Shown: positions 52,793-60,433 of the stretch, in pieces
How positions within the stretch are numbered: the stretch's first letter is position 1
Layout of the letters: the number at the start of each line of letters is the position of its first letter
Origin: Serratia liquefaciens
Lineage (GTDB): Bacteria; Pseudomonadota; Gammaproteobacteria; Enterobacterales; Enterobacteriaceae
Direction of reading: 5' to 3'
Assembly (NCBI GenBank): GCA_012719855.1
Contig: JAAXZN010000050.1
Span: 124,001-188,000 of the forward strand
DNA: 64,000 nucleotides
Translations under genes and position numbers: made by a program
Notes under the pieces: generated by a model
What the model was told of the DNA's origin: nothing
The model's database searches: none
What the model saw: only the letters and a program-made list of their open reading frames with translations

Positions 52793-53143
52793 ATGACAGT
52801 AAGTGCTGAGGATTTACGGAATGGCTGCCAATGGCTAGCCAGGGAGCTAACCAGAATAGAGCAGTTGAACCGACCATTAACTATCGATGAGTTTTTCAAG
52901 CTGTCTGAGGATGGGGCATTTATCAAAACCATTTTCAAAAAATATGGCCACTTCACGATGGGCATCCATATGCTCAATCCAGTGCATGAGTATTGCAACA
53001 AGGAGTTGTTGATGTATATGGAGGATGCGCTGGCTCGTCACTCTAACGTTATAAAAAGCGAAACCTATGGTGTAGTGGATAACGCCTATCTTCTTGCTAT
53101 CAACGTACTCTTTTCCATATCACGTGAAGCAGACGATTTCTAA
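52793..53143 (+). CDS. Phage accessory protein, plus strand
   Basis: 116 residues from ATG 52793 with AGGAGA upstream. The plus strand opposes the late operon. Helical; segment HFTMGIHMLNPVHEYCNKEL. Family unknown; forms a pair with the next plus-strand gene. Confidence 0.7.
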   Translation: MTVSAEDLRNGCQWLARELTRIEQLNRPLTIDEFFKLSEDGAFIKTIFKKYGHFTMGIHMLNPVHEYCNKELLMYMEDALARHSNVIKSETYGVVDNAYLLAINVLFSISREADDF

Positions 53144-53184
53144 GCAAAAAGTCCTCATGAATGCGATAACCCGAGGTTAGGCAC

Positions 53185-53658
53185 ATGGATAAATTTGACC
53201 GAACCGTTCAGAGAGAGCTATTGCAGTATCTCTGCGACATCTACCCAGAAACACCAGACAGTAATTTAATGGGTGAGTTTGCCAATAAATTCGGCAGCAT
53301 AAACATCTTAGCCGCCAACATTCTGTATCTTGCAGATCACGGGCTTCTTGAGGCAAGAGTAAGTAATGAATTAGGTAGCCGCTCTCCCAAAATCGTCTAT
53401 GCATTCACAAAAATAACCAGCAAAGGCATTGATTTCATTCGAAATGATGGTGGACTAGGAGCAATTCTTAACGTCCAGACTATAAGACTTCATCGCGATT
53501 CTGTTGTTGTCCTCGAAGACCTAATCGCAATATCTAACATGAGCGATGCGGAGAAGGATAAAGCTAAATCTACCCTTGGTGCGATGTCGACGGAAGCGCT
53601 CAAGACGGTGGTTCAAACGGTAACGGCTGCTGGCATTTCTGCCTTACTGGTAAAGTGA
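53185..53658 (+). CDS. Phage accessory protein, possible winged-helix
   Basis: 157 residues. A helix-rich N-terminus with ILYLADHGLLEARV and TSKGIDFIRNDGG is typical of winged-helix restriction/regulator modules, and the C-terminus is a small hydrophobic helix (TVTAAGISALLV). Likely a moron with regulatory or defence role; not assigned further. Confidence 0.68.
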   Translation: MDKFDRTVQRELLQYLCDIYPETPDSNLMGEFANKFGSINILAANILYLADHGLLEARVSNELGSRSPKIVYAFTKITSKGIDFIRNDGGLGAILNVQTIRLHRDSVVVLEDLIAISNMSDAEKDKAKSTLGAMSTEALKTVVQTVTAAGISALLVK

Positions 53659-53701
53659 CAAATCGGCAAATAAAACGCCACAGCATTTCGCGCCAAAAAG
53701 C

Positions 53702-53724
53702 AAAAAGCCCACTCGAGTGGGCTT
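53702..53724 (-). terminator. Terminator of lipoprotein copy B
   Basis: Palindrome AAGCCCACTCGAGTGGGCTT, minus-strand T-run beyond it; nearly the same as the one after copy A. Confidence 0.85.
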
Positions 53725-53732
53725 GTTCACAC

Positions 53733-53933
53733 TTAGTACTGTCTCTCTGCGCGCTTCATCATTCTGTCACCGGGTGATTGTGTTTTGACAGACAGGGGAG
53801 CGACAAACTCCTTCCACTCGTTACTACCTGGTTGCTCAGCCACTGGCTTGCTGTTCAACTGATAGTCATCATTCTTGCTGGCGCAGCCTGAAAGGGCAAT
53901 CACGCCCAGAGCAATCAATAGCGACTTACGCAT
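53733..53933 (-). CDS. Small lipoprotein, copy B (prophage)
   Basis: 66 residues, signal MRKSLLIALGVIALSGC. C-terminal core EWKEFVAPLSVKTQSPGD is shared with copy A. Upstream, 18 bases (AAATGATAACAAATCTCA, 53963-53980) are identical to those upstream of copy A (38343-38360). A self-contained moron. Confidence 0.82.
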   Translation of the reverse strand: MRKSLLIALGVIALSGCASKNDDYQLNSKPVAEQPGSNEWKEFVAPLSVKTQSPGDRMMKRAERQY

Positions 53934-54033
53934 TTCTATATCCCTATAGGTAATAATTCGCTAAATGATAACAAATCTCACTTGAGGGATAAAGTCTGGT
54001 AGCCAGGAAGCAAAAACCCACCTGTTGGGCGAG

Positions 54034-54450
54034 CTAAGCCGTGAAGTGCTCAAGCCTATCGAGATCTTCATCAGAGAGCTCTATAAAGGTATTTTCGGCT
54101 AGGTCGATAAGACGAGGTAGCATTGCATCGATTCGCTGATGCGCATCAGGAGATACTAACGCTAGTATCTGGAAGTAGTCATCATCATAGAAGTGTCTGG
54201 CAAAGACGAGAAAGTTATTGCTTGTCCGTCTATTTATCGGGACATGTGATGGCCATGGGATATCATCAGGCATTCTGATATGAAACTTCTCAATCCCCGC
54301 TGCCATGGCATTTGCATTTCTTTCAAATCCACCACGACAACCAAGGAGTGCCGACGTTGGTAAATTAGAAAGGCACCTTGCAACAATCTGTGCAAAGTGC
54401 CTAGCAGTTGGATCAGTACATAAATCTGCAGTGATGCTAACTTTGATCAT
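54034..54450 (-). CDS. YafO-family toxin (probable ribosome-dependent RNase)
   Basis: 138 residues from the ATG at 54450. The C-terminal half has the YafO layout: a WPSHVP segment, NRRTSNNFLVFARHF, then LALVSPDAHQRIDAMLPRLI like the end of E. coli YafO. YafO toxins cut mRNA on the ribosome. The start lies one base after the stop of the 54452-55030 gene (TAG-A-ATG), so the two are coupled, and the upstream gene is the presumed antitoxin. It does not resemble YafN. Confidence 0.68.
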   Translation of the reverse strand: MIKVSITADLCTDPTARHFAQIVARCLSNLPTSALLGCRGGFERNANAMAAGIEKFHIRMPDDIPWPSHVPINRRTSNNFLVFARHFYDDDYFQILALVSPDAHQRIDAMLPRLIDLAENTFIELSDEDLDRLEHFTA

Positions 54451-54451
54451 T

Positions 54452-55030
54452 CTATGACCAGCGAGGGGTGTCCACCCCAAGCATCATATGAGATTTGTTG
54501 ATGAGACGAATTACATCGTCATTTGTAGTGTTATCAGCCAGCAATTGGGAGTTATCAACAACAGTATTTGCCTGACGAATCTCCGTGGCAATCTGACTAG
54601 CGCTGCTTCTTAACAGAGCCAAACTGCGCATCATTTGCTTTTTGGCAGGCTTTAGCATTGCATAATTACCTGACCAAGCCTCTGAGCTTTCGGCTATATC
54701 AAACATGTCACGAGTAAGGTTTATGCAGTTTGTTGCAGCTACTGCCAGTGTATCCAGCGTTGCGTCATAACCAGCAGGGAAGTCACGTGCATCGATTTCT
54801 CCATCTCGCACTGAAGCAAGATGTTCCATGCCTTTCTCTGCTATCTGTTGCAGCTTGTTTGCGTGTTGCTGTACCTTTTGGCATCGCTGAAATGCGTCGA
54901 CTGCAGAAAGCACTTTAGCTTTTTTGCATTCCGCCGCAACCAAAGGCATAAAAGCACCATGAACCTCGACTTGCGCCTCGGTTAGCAAAGGTGCAAACGC
55001 TGCTGCCATTGCTGTGATGCTAAGAATCAT
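54452..55030 (-). CDS. Presumed partner/antitoxin of the YafO-like toxin
   Basis: 192 residues from the ATG at 55030 with GGAGA 7 bases upstream. A hydrophobic N-terminal stretch (MILSITAMAAAFAPLL) could be a short membrane anchor or signal. The rest is alpha-helical (QKVQQHANKLQQIAEKGMEH). No match to YafN or other known antitoxins by eye. Antitoxin role is inferred only from position. Confidence 0.55.
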   Translation of the reverse strand: MILSITAMAAAFAPLLTEAQVEVHGAFMPLVAAECKKAKVLSAVDAFQRCQKVQQHANKLQQIAEKGMEHLASVRDGEIDARDFPAGYDATLDTLAVAATNCINLTRDMFDIAESSEAWSGNYAMLKPAKKQMMRSLALLRSSASQIATEIRQANTVVDNSQLLADNTTNDDVIRLINKSHMMLGVDTPRWS

Positions 55031-55043
55031 AATTATCTCCGAT

Positions 55044-55075
55044 AAAAAAACCACCGAGAAGAACTGCGTCGGTGG
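55044..55075 (-). terminator. Terminator hairpin just upstream of the toxin-pair start
   Basis: Minus strand: CCACCGA/TCGGTGG perfect 7-bp stem with an 11-base loop, T7, then the ribosome site GGAGA and ATG at 55030. It would stop late-operon transcripts before the pair, or act as an attenuator. Confidence 0.75.
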
Positions 55076-55194
55076 TGATAACCGCAGCTATCTAAAACGG
55101 AGTGTATTACCTTAATGGTGATCTTTCAATGTCGACAAGCGGATTCGTTTACCTTGGATTGCCCTAAATCGCTCTGAATTGCGTTGTAGTGACT

Positions 55195-55213
55195 TGTACA
55201 GCGCCACTGTACA
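55195..55213. promoter_or_regulatory. TGTACAG dyad upstream of the toxin pair
   Basis: TGTACAG-CGCCA-CTGTACA, perfect 7-bp inverted arms, in the 212 bases between the tail chaperone and the toxin-pair leader. A plausible operator; the binding protein is unknown. Confidence 0.5.
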
Positions 55214-55266
55214 CCGACATTAGCGAAAAATGCGTTATCTGATTCGTTTTACACTTCGTTTAAAGG

Positions 55267-55947
55267 CTATGAATTTTTTTGTGTTTTCATCATCGCCTGC
55301 CAGCGTTTGTCATCTTCGTCCATGACCTGGTCATATTCTTCACGTGTGAAGCCTTTCTGCTCAGGATACTTGGCGGCAAGTAGTTGCTGAAACTCGGTCA
55401 TCGTGAGCTGCTCCGCTTCGGCGCGTGGCATGTTGAAGTGGTTCCGTGCGGCGCTGATATACTCAAACGCGTTGAACTCGTTCACGTAGCTGTTTGACTC
55501 ATGACGCTGCAGCTTTCGCACCTTTGCCTTACCGATGATACCGTGAGTGATGAGAGCCTGCCCGAGTACGATAATATCGCTGGGCGGCATCTTACCGCGG
55601 AGATACACAAATGCTCGCCTTCCTCTTTTGCTTGGACGCAGTTCACCCACCAGCGCACTGATATCATCATCACAGCATGCTTGCATGACTATCATTCCGG
55701 CATAGATGGCATCGCTACTGAATGAGGGTGCATTGATGTATTCAAGTAGCCACGCAGGGATCGCGCCATATGCTTCTATGGCGGCTTCAAGCAACCTCGG
55801 TGCATCACTGGTATGAAGTTCGGCAAATCGCTCTACAATCGCCGCTGGCGAACCTATGCGGGACATGTTGGCGAATGATGGCCTGAAGAAGTAGTCGCGG
55901 TCTGCATCAGAGATCAGCATCTCGCCAATTTCGGTGAACGGTATCAT
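55267..55947 (-). CDS. Tail assembly chaperone-like protein (DUF6246)
   Basis: 226 residues, order between tail tube and tape measure. Family-like MIPFTEIGEMLISDADRDYF and AIPAWLLEYINAPSF; helical. Likely binds the tape measure during assembly. Confidence 0.8.
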   Translation of the reverse strand: MIPFTEIGEMLISDADRDYFFRPSFANMSRIGSPAAIVERFAELHTSDAPRLLEAAIEAYGAIPAWLLEYINAPSFSSDAIYAGMIVMQACCDDDISALVGELRPSKRGRRAFVYLRGKMPPSDIIVLGQALITHGIIGKAKVRKLQRHESNSYVNEFNAFEYISAARNHFNMPRAEAEQLTMTEFQQLLAAKYPEQKGFTREEYDQVMDEDDKRWQAMMKTQKNS

Positions 55948-56001
55948 TGATTAAACCTCGAATAATTATCATCAAGGGCACATGCATGCCCTTTGTGATA
56001 G

Positions 56002-56751
56002 TTACGCGGTGATAGTGATCGCGCTGCTCGATGTCTTAGCACCATCGTTAGAGGTGAAAGTGATAATCGCCGACCCTGCGGAAACCCCGGTGACCAGACC
56101 TGATTGGTTAACCGTAGCCTTGCCGGTTGCGGAAGATGACCAGGTACCGGTTTTATCACTTGCATCAGCAGGTAGAATCGTAGGAGTTAGTTGCTGGGTG
56201 GCCCCTACGGCAATGCTTGCGGTTGCCGGGGTAACAGTTACGCCGGTAACCGGAATATCATCACCAACTTCAAACACCACCGTATCGGCATCAGCTACTT
56301 TCCACTCACCAGAGAAAGTGGAAATATCAGTGCCGCCGAAATCACCAGACCAGGATGTAGTGTTGAAATACCCCATGATGTAAGTGCCAGAATCTTCGCC
56401 AACGAAGTCGAAACGAAGCCATAAGGTTGGCTGCCGTCCCGCCTGCACTTCATCAAAAATGTATTTGGAGATATGAATCGCGCCGATCTCCGTGGTTTTG
56501 TCCTTCTTACGGAACTCACCTTCCCCGGAAATGGTGAAATCCATATTTGTGACAAGGCTCTCCACAAGCCCTTTGGTGTCGTCTGCCTCCGACGTCACCG
56601 TATTAGGGGAGAAGTCGAACCCTTTAGTTGTCAGCGCGCCAAGGCGCTTCCAGTCACTAAGGGCTGGCAGTGCGTCAGCACAACCGAATGCAGCACGAAG
56701 AACGGCAACTTTACCGATCAGCTTGCCGGTGTCATTTGGACAACCTTGCAT
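56002..56751 (-). CDS. Major tail tube protein with C-terminal Ig-like (BIG2) domain
   Basis: 249 residues. The N-terminal part (about 1-165) follows siphovirus tail tube proteins (GFDFSPNTVTSEADDTKGLV). The C-terminal 80 residues are a bacterial Ig-like BIG2 domain (VTPATASIAVGATQQLTPTI, SAGSAIITFTS) that would decorate the outside of the tail. Confidence 0.87.
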   Translation of the reverse strand: MQGCPNDTGKLIGKVAVLRAAFGCADALPALSDWKRLGALTTKGFDFSPNTVTSEADDTKGLVESLVTNMDFTISGEGEFRKKDKTTEIGAIHISKYIFDEVQAGRQPTLWLRFDFVGEDSGTYIMGYFNTTSWSGDFGGTDISTFSGEWKVADADTVVFEVGDDIPVTGVTVTPATASIAVGATQQLTPTILPADASDKTGTWSSSATGKATVNQSGLVTGVSAGSAIITFTSNDGAKTSSSAITITA

Positions 56752-56812
56752 GTGTTACCTCTTCAAATAAAAAAGGCCGCCCGGAGGCAGCCTGATGGAT
56801 AGATATGTGCGG

Positions 56813-57196
56813 TTATTCGCCGTAGGTGCAGCAGACCAGCAGTCGGTAAATGATACGGCCTTCTGCCGACACAATAGGTGCAGGGAGCCCACCAAGTAAC
56901 CTCATGGCCCCAACACAACTATCAGCACCTTCCTGGTCACTGATGAAATCAGCAATTCTGTTCGCTGCAGCATCTGCTTCAGCGTTCTTGCCTTTCGCGC
57001 CAACTACATCGACCATCACGAAAAAATCACCACCACGGTCATGCTGAACGTCAGATCCACCGCCTGAGCGGAACACAATGAAGGCATCGGATGGCTTACC
57101 TGTGTCATTCCACATCAGAATTTGGATGGTGAAGCCAGCAGTCAGCCCTGCATCTTCGAAGTGGTCGCGGAGGCGGCGATACATTGGAGGGGTCAC
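56813..57196 (-). CDS. Tail terminator-like protein
   Basis: 127 residues in gpU-like position after the gp10-like gene; the start overlaps its stop by 4 bases. Beta-rich with a FFVMVDVVGAKGK segment. Caps the tail, inferred from order. Confidence 0.72.
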   Translation of the reverse strand: MTPPMYRRLRDHFEDAGLTAGFTIQILMWNDTGKPSDAFIVFRSGGGSDVQHDRGGDFFVMVDVVGAKGKNAEADAAANRIADFISDQEGADSCVGAMRLLGGLPAPIVSAEGRIIYRLLVCCTYGE

Positions 57197-57591
57197 AGCT
57201 TCATCTCCTTCCGGATTATGTCATCCACCTGGCGTCGAGTTCTCTCAGCTGCTTTTGTAAGAAATTTGGGTTCGCCAGACGGATCCCAATAATTACCTCG
57301 GTTTTTTGGCCGAGGCAGTCCCTTCATGATGCCACTGGCGTTGTGAACGTAGACGGCATAGTTAGCGGAGTACCCAATGCGGCCAGTAATGCGCGTACCG
57401 TTTATCATGGTTTCTTGGAACTGAGAATTCACCAGGGTGCCGGTATCCATCGGTGTCATCAGTGCTGACTCAGCACCGATAATGAACATTGCGGATTTGA
57501 TTGCCCTAACCGCTTTACGTGTCCGAACATCCTCTACGACAGCATCCAAGCGTCGCTGTGCCGCCTTGATGCCCTTTATCTTTACACCCAT
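57193..57591 (-). CDS. HK97 gp10-like neck/tail completion protein
   Basis: 132 residues. TPMDTGTLVNSQFQ and GRIGYSANYAVYVHN follow the HK97 gp10 family pattern. Joins head and tail. Confidence 0.82.
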   Translation of the reverse strand: MGVKIKGIKAAQRRLDAVVEDVRTRKAVRAIKSAMFIIGAESALMTPMDTGTLVNSQFQETMINGTRITGRIGYSANYAVYVHNASGIMKGLPRPKNRGNYWDPSGEPKFLTKAAERTRRQVDDIIRKEMKL

Positions 57592-57593
57592 GG

Positions 57594-57941
57594 TTAGGCT
57601 CCAGTAAGGATGGCGATGTCTTCAGCGAGGCGCTCAAACGTGTCTGCATACCGTACTACCTGTATCACCTCATCAGCACCTGCAGCGATTGGGTCTACAG
57701 CTGTAGACTTTCCAATTAGGAGGTAGTCGCCAGCCTTAGTCCCTGTGAACTCAGTCCAGACGGTGTTTTTTACCGTTATCTCCGAACCGATATTGCTCAG
57801 TTTTTTCGATAGCCCACCTTCGTAATCGCACATAATGATTTCAGGTGTAGCCCACCCGAGCGGATCCCCTGCTTCACTGATGCCAAGGCTCCGCCAGAAA
57901 GTGGCCTCCGCCGTATACGACCAATCAGCCACTGAAGACAT
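57594..57941 (-). CDS. Head-tail connector-region protein
   Basis: 115 residues from ATG 57941 with GGAGGGAG upstream (overlapping the DUF551-like gene end). Segment GDYLLIGKSTA typical of small connector proteins. Function by position. Confidence 0.7.
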   Translation of the reverse strand: MSSVADWSYTAEATFWRSLGISEAGDPLGWATPEIIMCDYEGGLSKKLSNIGSEITVKNTVWTEFTGTKAGDYLLIGKSTAVDPIAAGADEVIQVVRYADTFERLAEDIAILTGA

Positions 57942-57942
57942 A

Positions 57943-58113
57943 TCACTCCCTCCAACTAACCACTGCTGGATGTTCTGCTGCGATTCTTGGGCAGTTAATT
58001 GCCCATTCACCGCGGTTATTCACGAACCCCGTGGTTTGCTTATTGGTATCGGTTTTTATCCAGACTCGCTCAAACGGCTTGGGTAAACGCTCAACAACCG
58101 GCACCCACACCAT
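57943..58113 (-). CDS. DUF551-like small protein
   Basis: 56 residues reading MVWVPVVERLPKPFERVWIK, with the W-x-P-V-x-E-R-L-P motif of DUF551 and a tryptophan-rich end (VVSWRE). The start shares one base with the upstream stop (TGATG), and its stop precedes the next start by one base. DUF551 genes are usually found among early-region genes, so this position is odd. Too short for routine ORF lists. Confidence 0.75.
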   Translation of the reverse strand: MVWVPVVERLPKPFERVWIKTDTNKQTTGFVNNRGEWAINCPRIAAEHPAVVSWRE

Positions 58114-58511
58114 CACTTACCCCCACACATACAGCCGCCTTTCCCGATCCAGAGACCAGCGAAGGCTTTGTTTGTTGGGTCAGGTGGAGTTATCGATGTC
58201 GCACAACCGTATTTGTCGAGTCCGCGCAGCAGGTTAATCGCCCCCTTCCAGCGGTCGGAGAATGCTTGATAACGGAATGAACGTGACGCGCCACTTGGCG
58301 CTGTTTGCGAGCTGATGTATTTATCACCCTGGCCCAACCCCATCAGCGCCAAAAGGTAAAGTTGAATGAGCAACGCTGTCGATGCCGGGTAATGCTCGTC
58401 CAGACACGCCTGAATACTGTTAGCCTGATCCACCAGCTCGGACAGGACGAAATCAGGTAGAGTGATACCCTGTGACTGCAAGTATTCTTTGGCCTGTTCG
58501 ATAGTCACCAT
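58113..58511 (-). CDS. Head-tail adaptor-like protein
   Basis: 132 residues. MVTIEQAKEYLQSQGITLPD and a helical core, with a glycine/cysteine-rich end (GKGGCMCGGK). Order after the capsid genes suggests a connector/adaptor. Confidence 0.72.
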   Translation of the reverse strand: MVTIEQAKEYLQSQGITLPDFVLSELVDQANSIQACLDEHYPASTALLIQLYLLALMGLGQGDKYISSQTAPSGASRSFRYQAFSDRWKGAINLLRGLDKYGCATSITPPDPTNKAFAGLWIGKGGCMCGGK

Positions 58512-58551
58512 GGCTGATTCCTGAAAGAGTTACCCCGCCGAAACGGGGCAT

Positions 58552-58574
58552 AAAAAAACCGCCTTTAGCGGCGG
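58552..58574 (-). terminator. Terminator after the HeH-domain gene
   Basis: CCGCC/GGCGG stem with a 6-base loop and minus-strand T7 directly after the HeH-domain gene stop at 58578. Confidence 0.75.
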
Positions 58575-58577
58575 CTG

Positions 58578-58871
58578 TTATTCAGCAGGGAACAATTTTT
58601 CAAGTTCACCATCAGGCAGCAACTCGGCAAGCCGATCCGCACCAAGGTTACCCTTGAATTCGATACCCAGCTCAGTCAGCCGGTTCGCAATAGTCTCTTT
58701 CCGAGACTTGGTTTCGTTACCCGCTTCAGGGGTTGCCGGTGTCAATTCACCACCAGCCTCACCAAGCATCGGCCGAACGTTGGATTTCAATGCTGGATGC
58801 AGTTTTTCCAGCTCCAACACATCACCGACTTTCACGCCATTCCAGGGGCGAATTACTTCGTACTTAGCCAT
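58578..58871 (-). CDS. HeH/LEM-domain phage protein
   Basis: 97 residues from ATG 58871 (GAGGTGAG upstream; a GTG two codons earlier is less likely). C-terminal helices RKETIANRLTELGIEFKGNL are HeH/LEM-like, often in capsid-adjacent proteins. Confidence 0.75.
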   Translation of the reverse strand: MAKYEVIRPWNGVKVGDVLELEKLHPALKSNVRPMLGEAGGELTPATPEAGNETKSRKETIANRLTELGIEFKGNLGADRLAELLPDGELEKLFPAE

Positions 58872-58880
58872 GCTCACCTC

Positions 58881-59957
58881 TTACGCCAGATCGGCACCGT
58901 AGACAACACCGGACAGGCCCTGATCATCTGCGGTGATTTGCAGACCTTCAGCGGACATGATCTGGAAGTTATAGTTAACGTTCGGCAGTGGGCGCGGCAA
59001 AGGAATAACCCCCTGAGCCATACCAACCAGAGGTGAGATCACGTCTTTGCGGCGGACATAGGCGATGAACTCATTACCTTTAAGTGCAAACGTAGGACGG
59101 ATTTCTTTTACTGACGCAAACGGTAGAACAGCTTGCAAAACGTTGCCGCTAATCACGCCGTTGACGACATAAGGTTGTGCAAGATTCGCCCAGATTTCGT
59201 CACTAACCCACATAACGTCATACTTGGAAACCTTGTTCGCACGTGCGTTGGAACCAAACGCGCCTTTACCAAAGAATTCAATCCATTGCACAGCATTAGC
59301 CGAGGTGAGGTCGATATTGGCTCCACCCGCCCCTGCACCAAGGTTAATCTTCTTGGTGTTGCGATGGTTCTTCATACCCTGGGCCTTGTAGCCCTGAACT
59401 TGGATTTTTTCATCGCCGCTCAGGTAGTAGGCAACCCGGCGTTTATTAACTTTACGCAACTTAGCCGACTGAGAATCTAGCACCAGATCGACACCTACAG
59501 AATTAAGACCTGCAGCATGTCTCCAGTTGACTCCGTAACCGGAAGTGAACACAGGAATTGGGTCGCCGTCGCTATCGTAGTCAGTATGATCGAATGAGAA
59601 CGGAGCCTGACCGTCAATGCTTACTGATACATCATCAGCAATATCGCCGACAACGTTATAAAGCTTTGCAGTTTTACCAACAGAAAGAACCGTCTGGATA
59701 CCCATCAAATCGTTGATGATTTCCATGCCGTCTTCCTGGTCGCGCAACTGCAAGATCTGGTTATCGATCTCAGCCCAGAATTCGCGAGCGAAGCCACCGA
59801 CCGCATTACACGCCAACATTTCCTGCGTCATATGCGCACGGTTTGCAGCAATCATGGCATTGTGCTGAGAATTCCAGATATTTCGGTTAGCCCACAGCTC
59901 ATTCCAGTGACCACCGAGGCGGCTGTTTGCAGCCAATGTTTCTTTGGAGAAATACAT
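58881..59957 (-). CDS. Major capsid protein
   Basis: 358 residues in the capsid slot. MYFSKETLAANSRLGGHWNE and a DUF6260-like body. Two genes away from the scaffold/protease; probably not N-terminally cleaved like HK97, but this cannot be read here. Confidence 0.87.
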   Translation of the reverse strand: MYFSKETLAANSRLGGHWNELWANRNIWNSQHNAMIAANRAHMTQEMLACNAVGGFAREFWAEIDNQILQLRDQEDGMEIINDLMGIQTVLSVGKTAKLYNVVGDIADDVSVSIDGQAPFSFDHTDYDSDGDPIPVFTSGYGVNWRHAAGLNSVGVDLVLDSQSAKLRKVNKRRVAYYLSGDEKIQVQGYKAQGMKNHRNTKKINLGAGAGGANIDLTSANAVQWIEFFGKGAFGSNARANKVSKYDVMWVSDEIWANLAQPYVVNGVISGNVLQAVLPFASVKEIRPTFALKGNEFIAYVRRKDVISPLVGMAQGVIPLPRPLPNVNYNFQIMSAEGLQITADDQGLSGVVYGADLA

Positions 59958-59968
59958 ATTTTTTCCTT

Positions 59969-60421
59969 TTACGGTGCAGACGCTGCTGCGACGGTGCCAA
60001 CGCGCATACGTACGCGAATGAAATCGGTAGTGCTGGCCGCAATGGTTGCTTCATCCTGGCTATAGCCGATTACTGAGTCAGTATCAGCGGTTGCCAGCGT
60101 GAATTGACCATTTGCGCCGAGCTTGATCGGGCTGTCCTTTTTATACGCACCAGGTACACACAGCAGAGCCAGTTCACGGCCTTCTTCCACGTAGTTACCT
60201 ACTGCAGAGTCACCGGCAGGGACAGCTTCCGTGATTTTCAGGCCCTGGTGATAAGCAACGTCGATGATGTAGATACGGCCTTTAAGCGCGGATGCCTGAG
60301 CAAACTCATCGCTGGCGTTGATGACAGCAGCAGTGCCTGGCAGAAGTGCCGCGGCAGTGGAGCGGGTTTCGGTCTTGTACAGAGACTGACCGTCGATGTT
60401 TACGCGACGATAACGTGGCAT
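59969..60421 (-). CDS. Capsid decoration/cement-like protein
   Basis: 150 residues, MPRYRRVNIDGQSLYKTETR; beta-rich with a hydrophobic AAASAP end. Between protease/scaffold and capsid. Confidence 0.75.
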   Translation of the reverse strand: MPRYRRVNIDGQSLYKTETRSTAAALLPGTAAVINASDEFAQASALKGRIYIIDVAYHQGLKITEAVPAGDSAVGNYVEEGRELALLCVPGAYKKDSPIKLGANGQFTLATADTDSVIGYSQDEATIAASTTDFIRVRMRVGTVAAASAP

Positions 60422-60433
60422 TGGATAGCCCCC

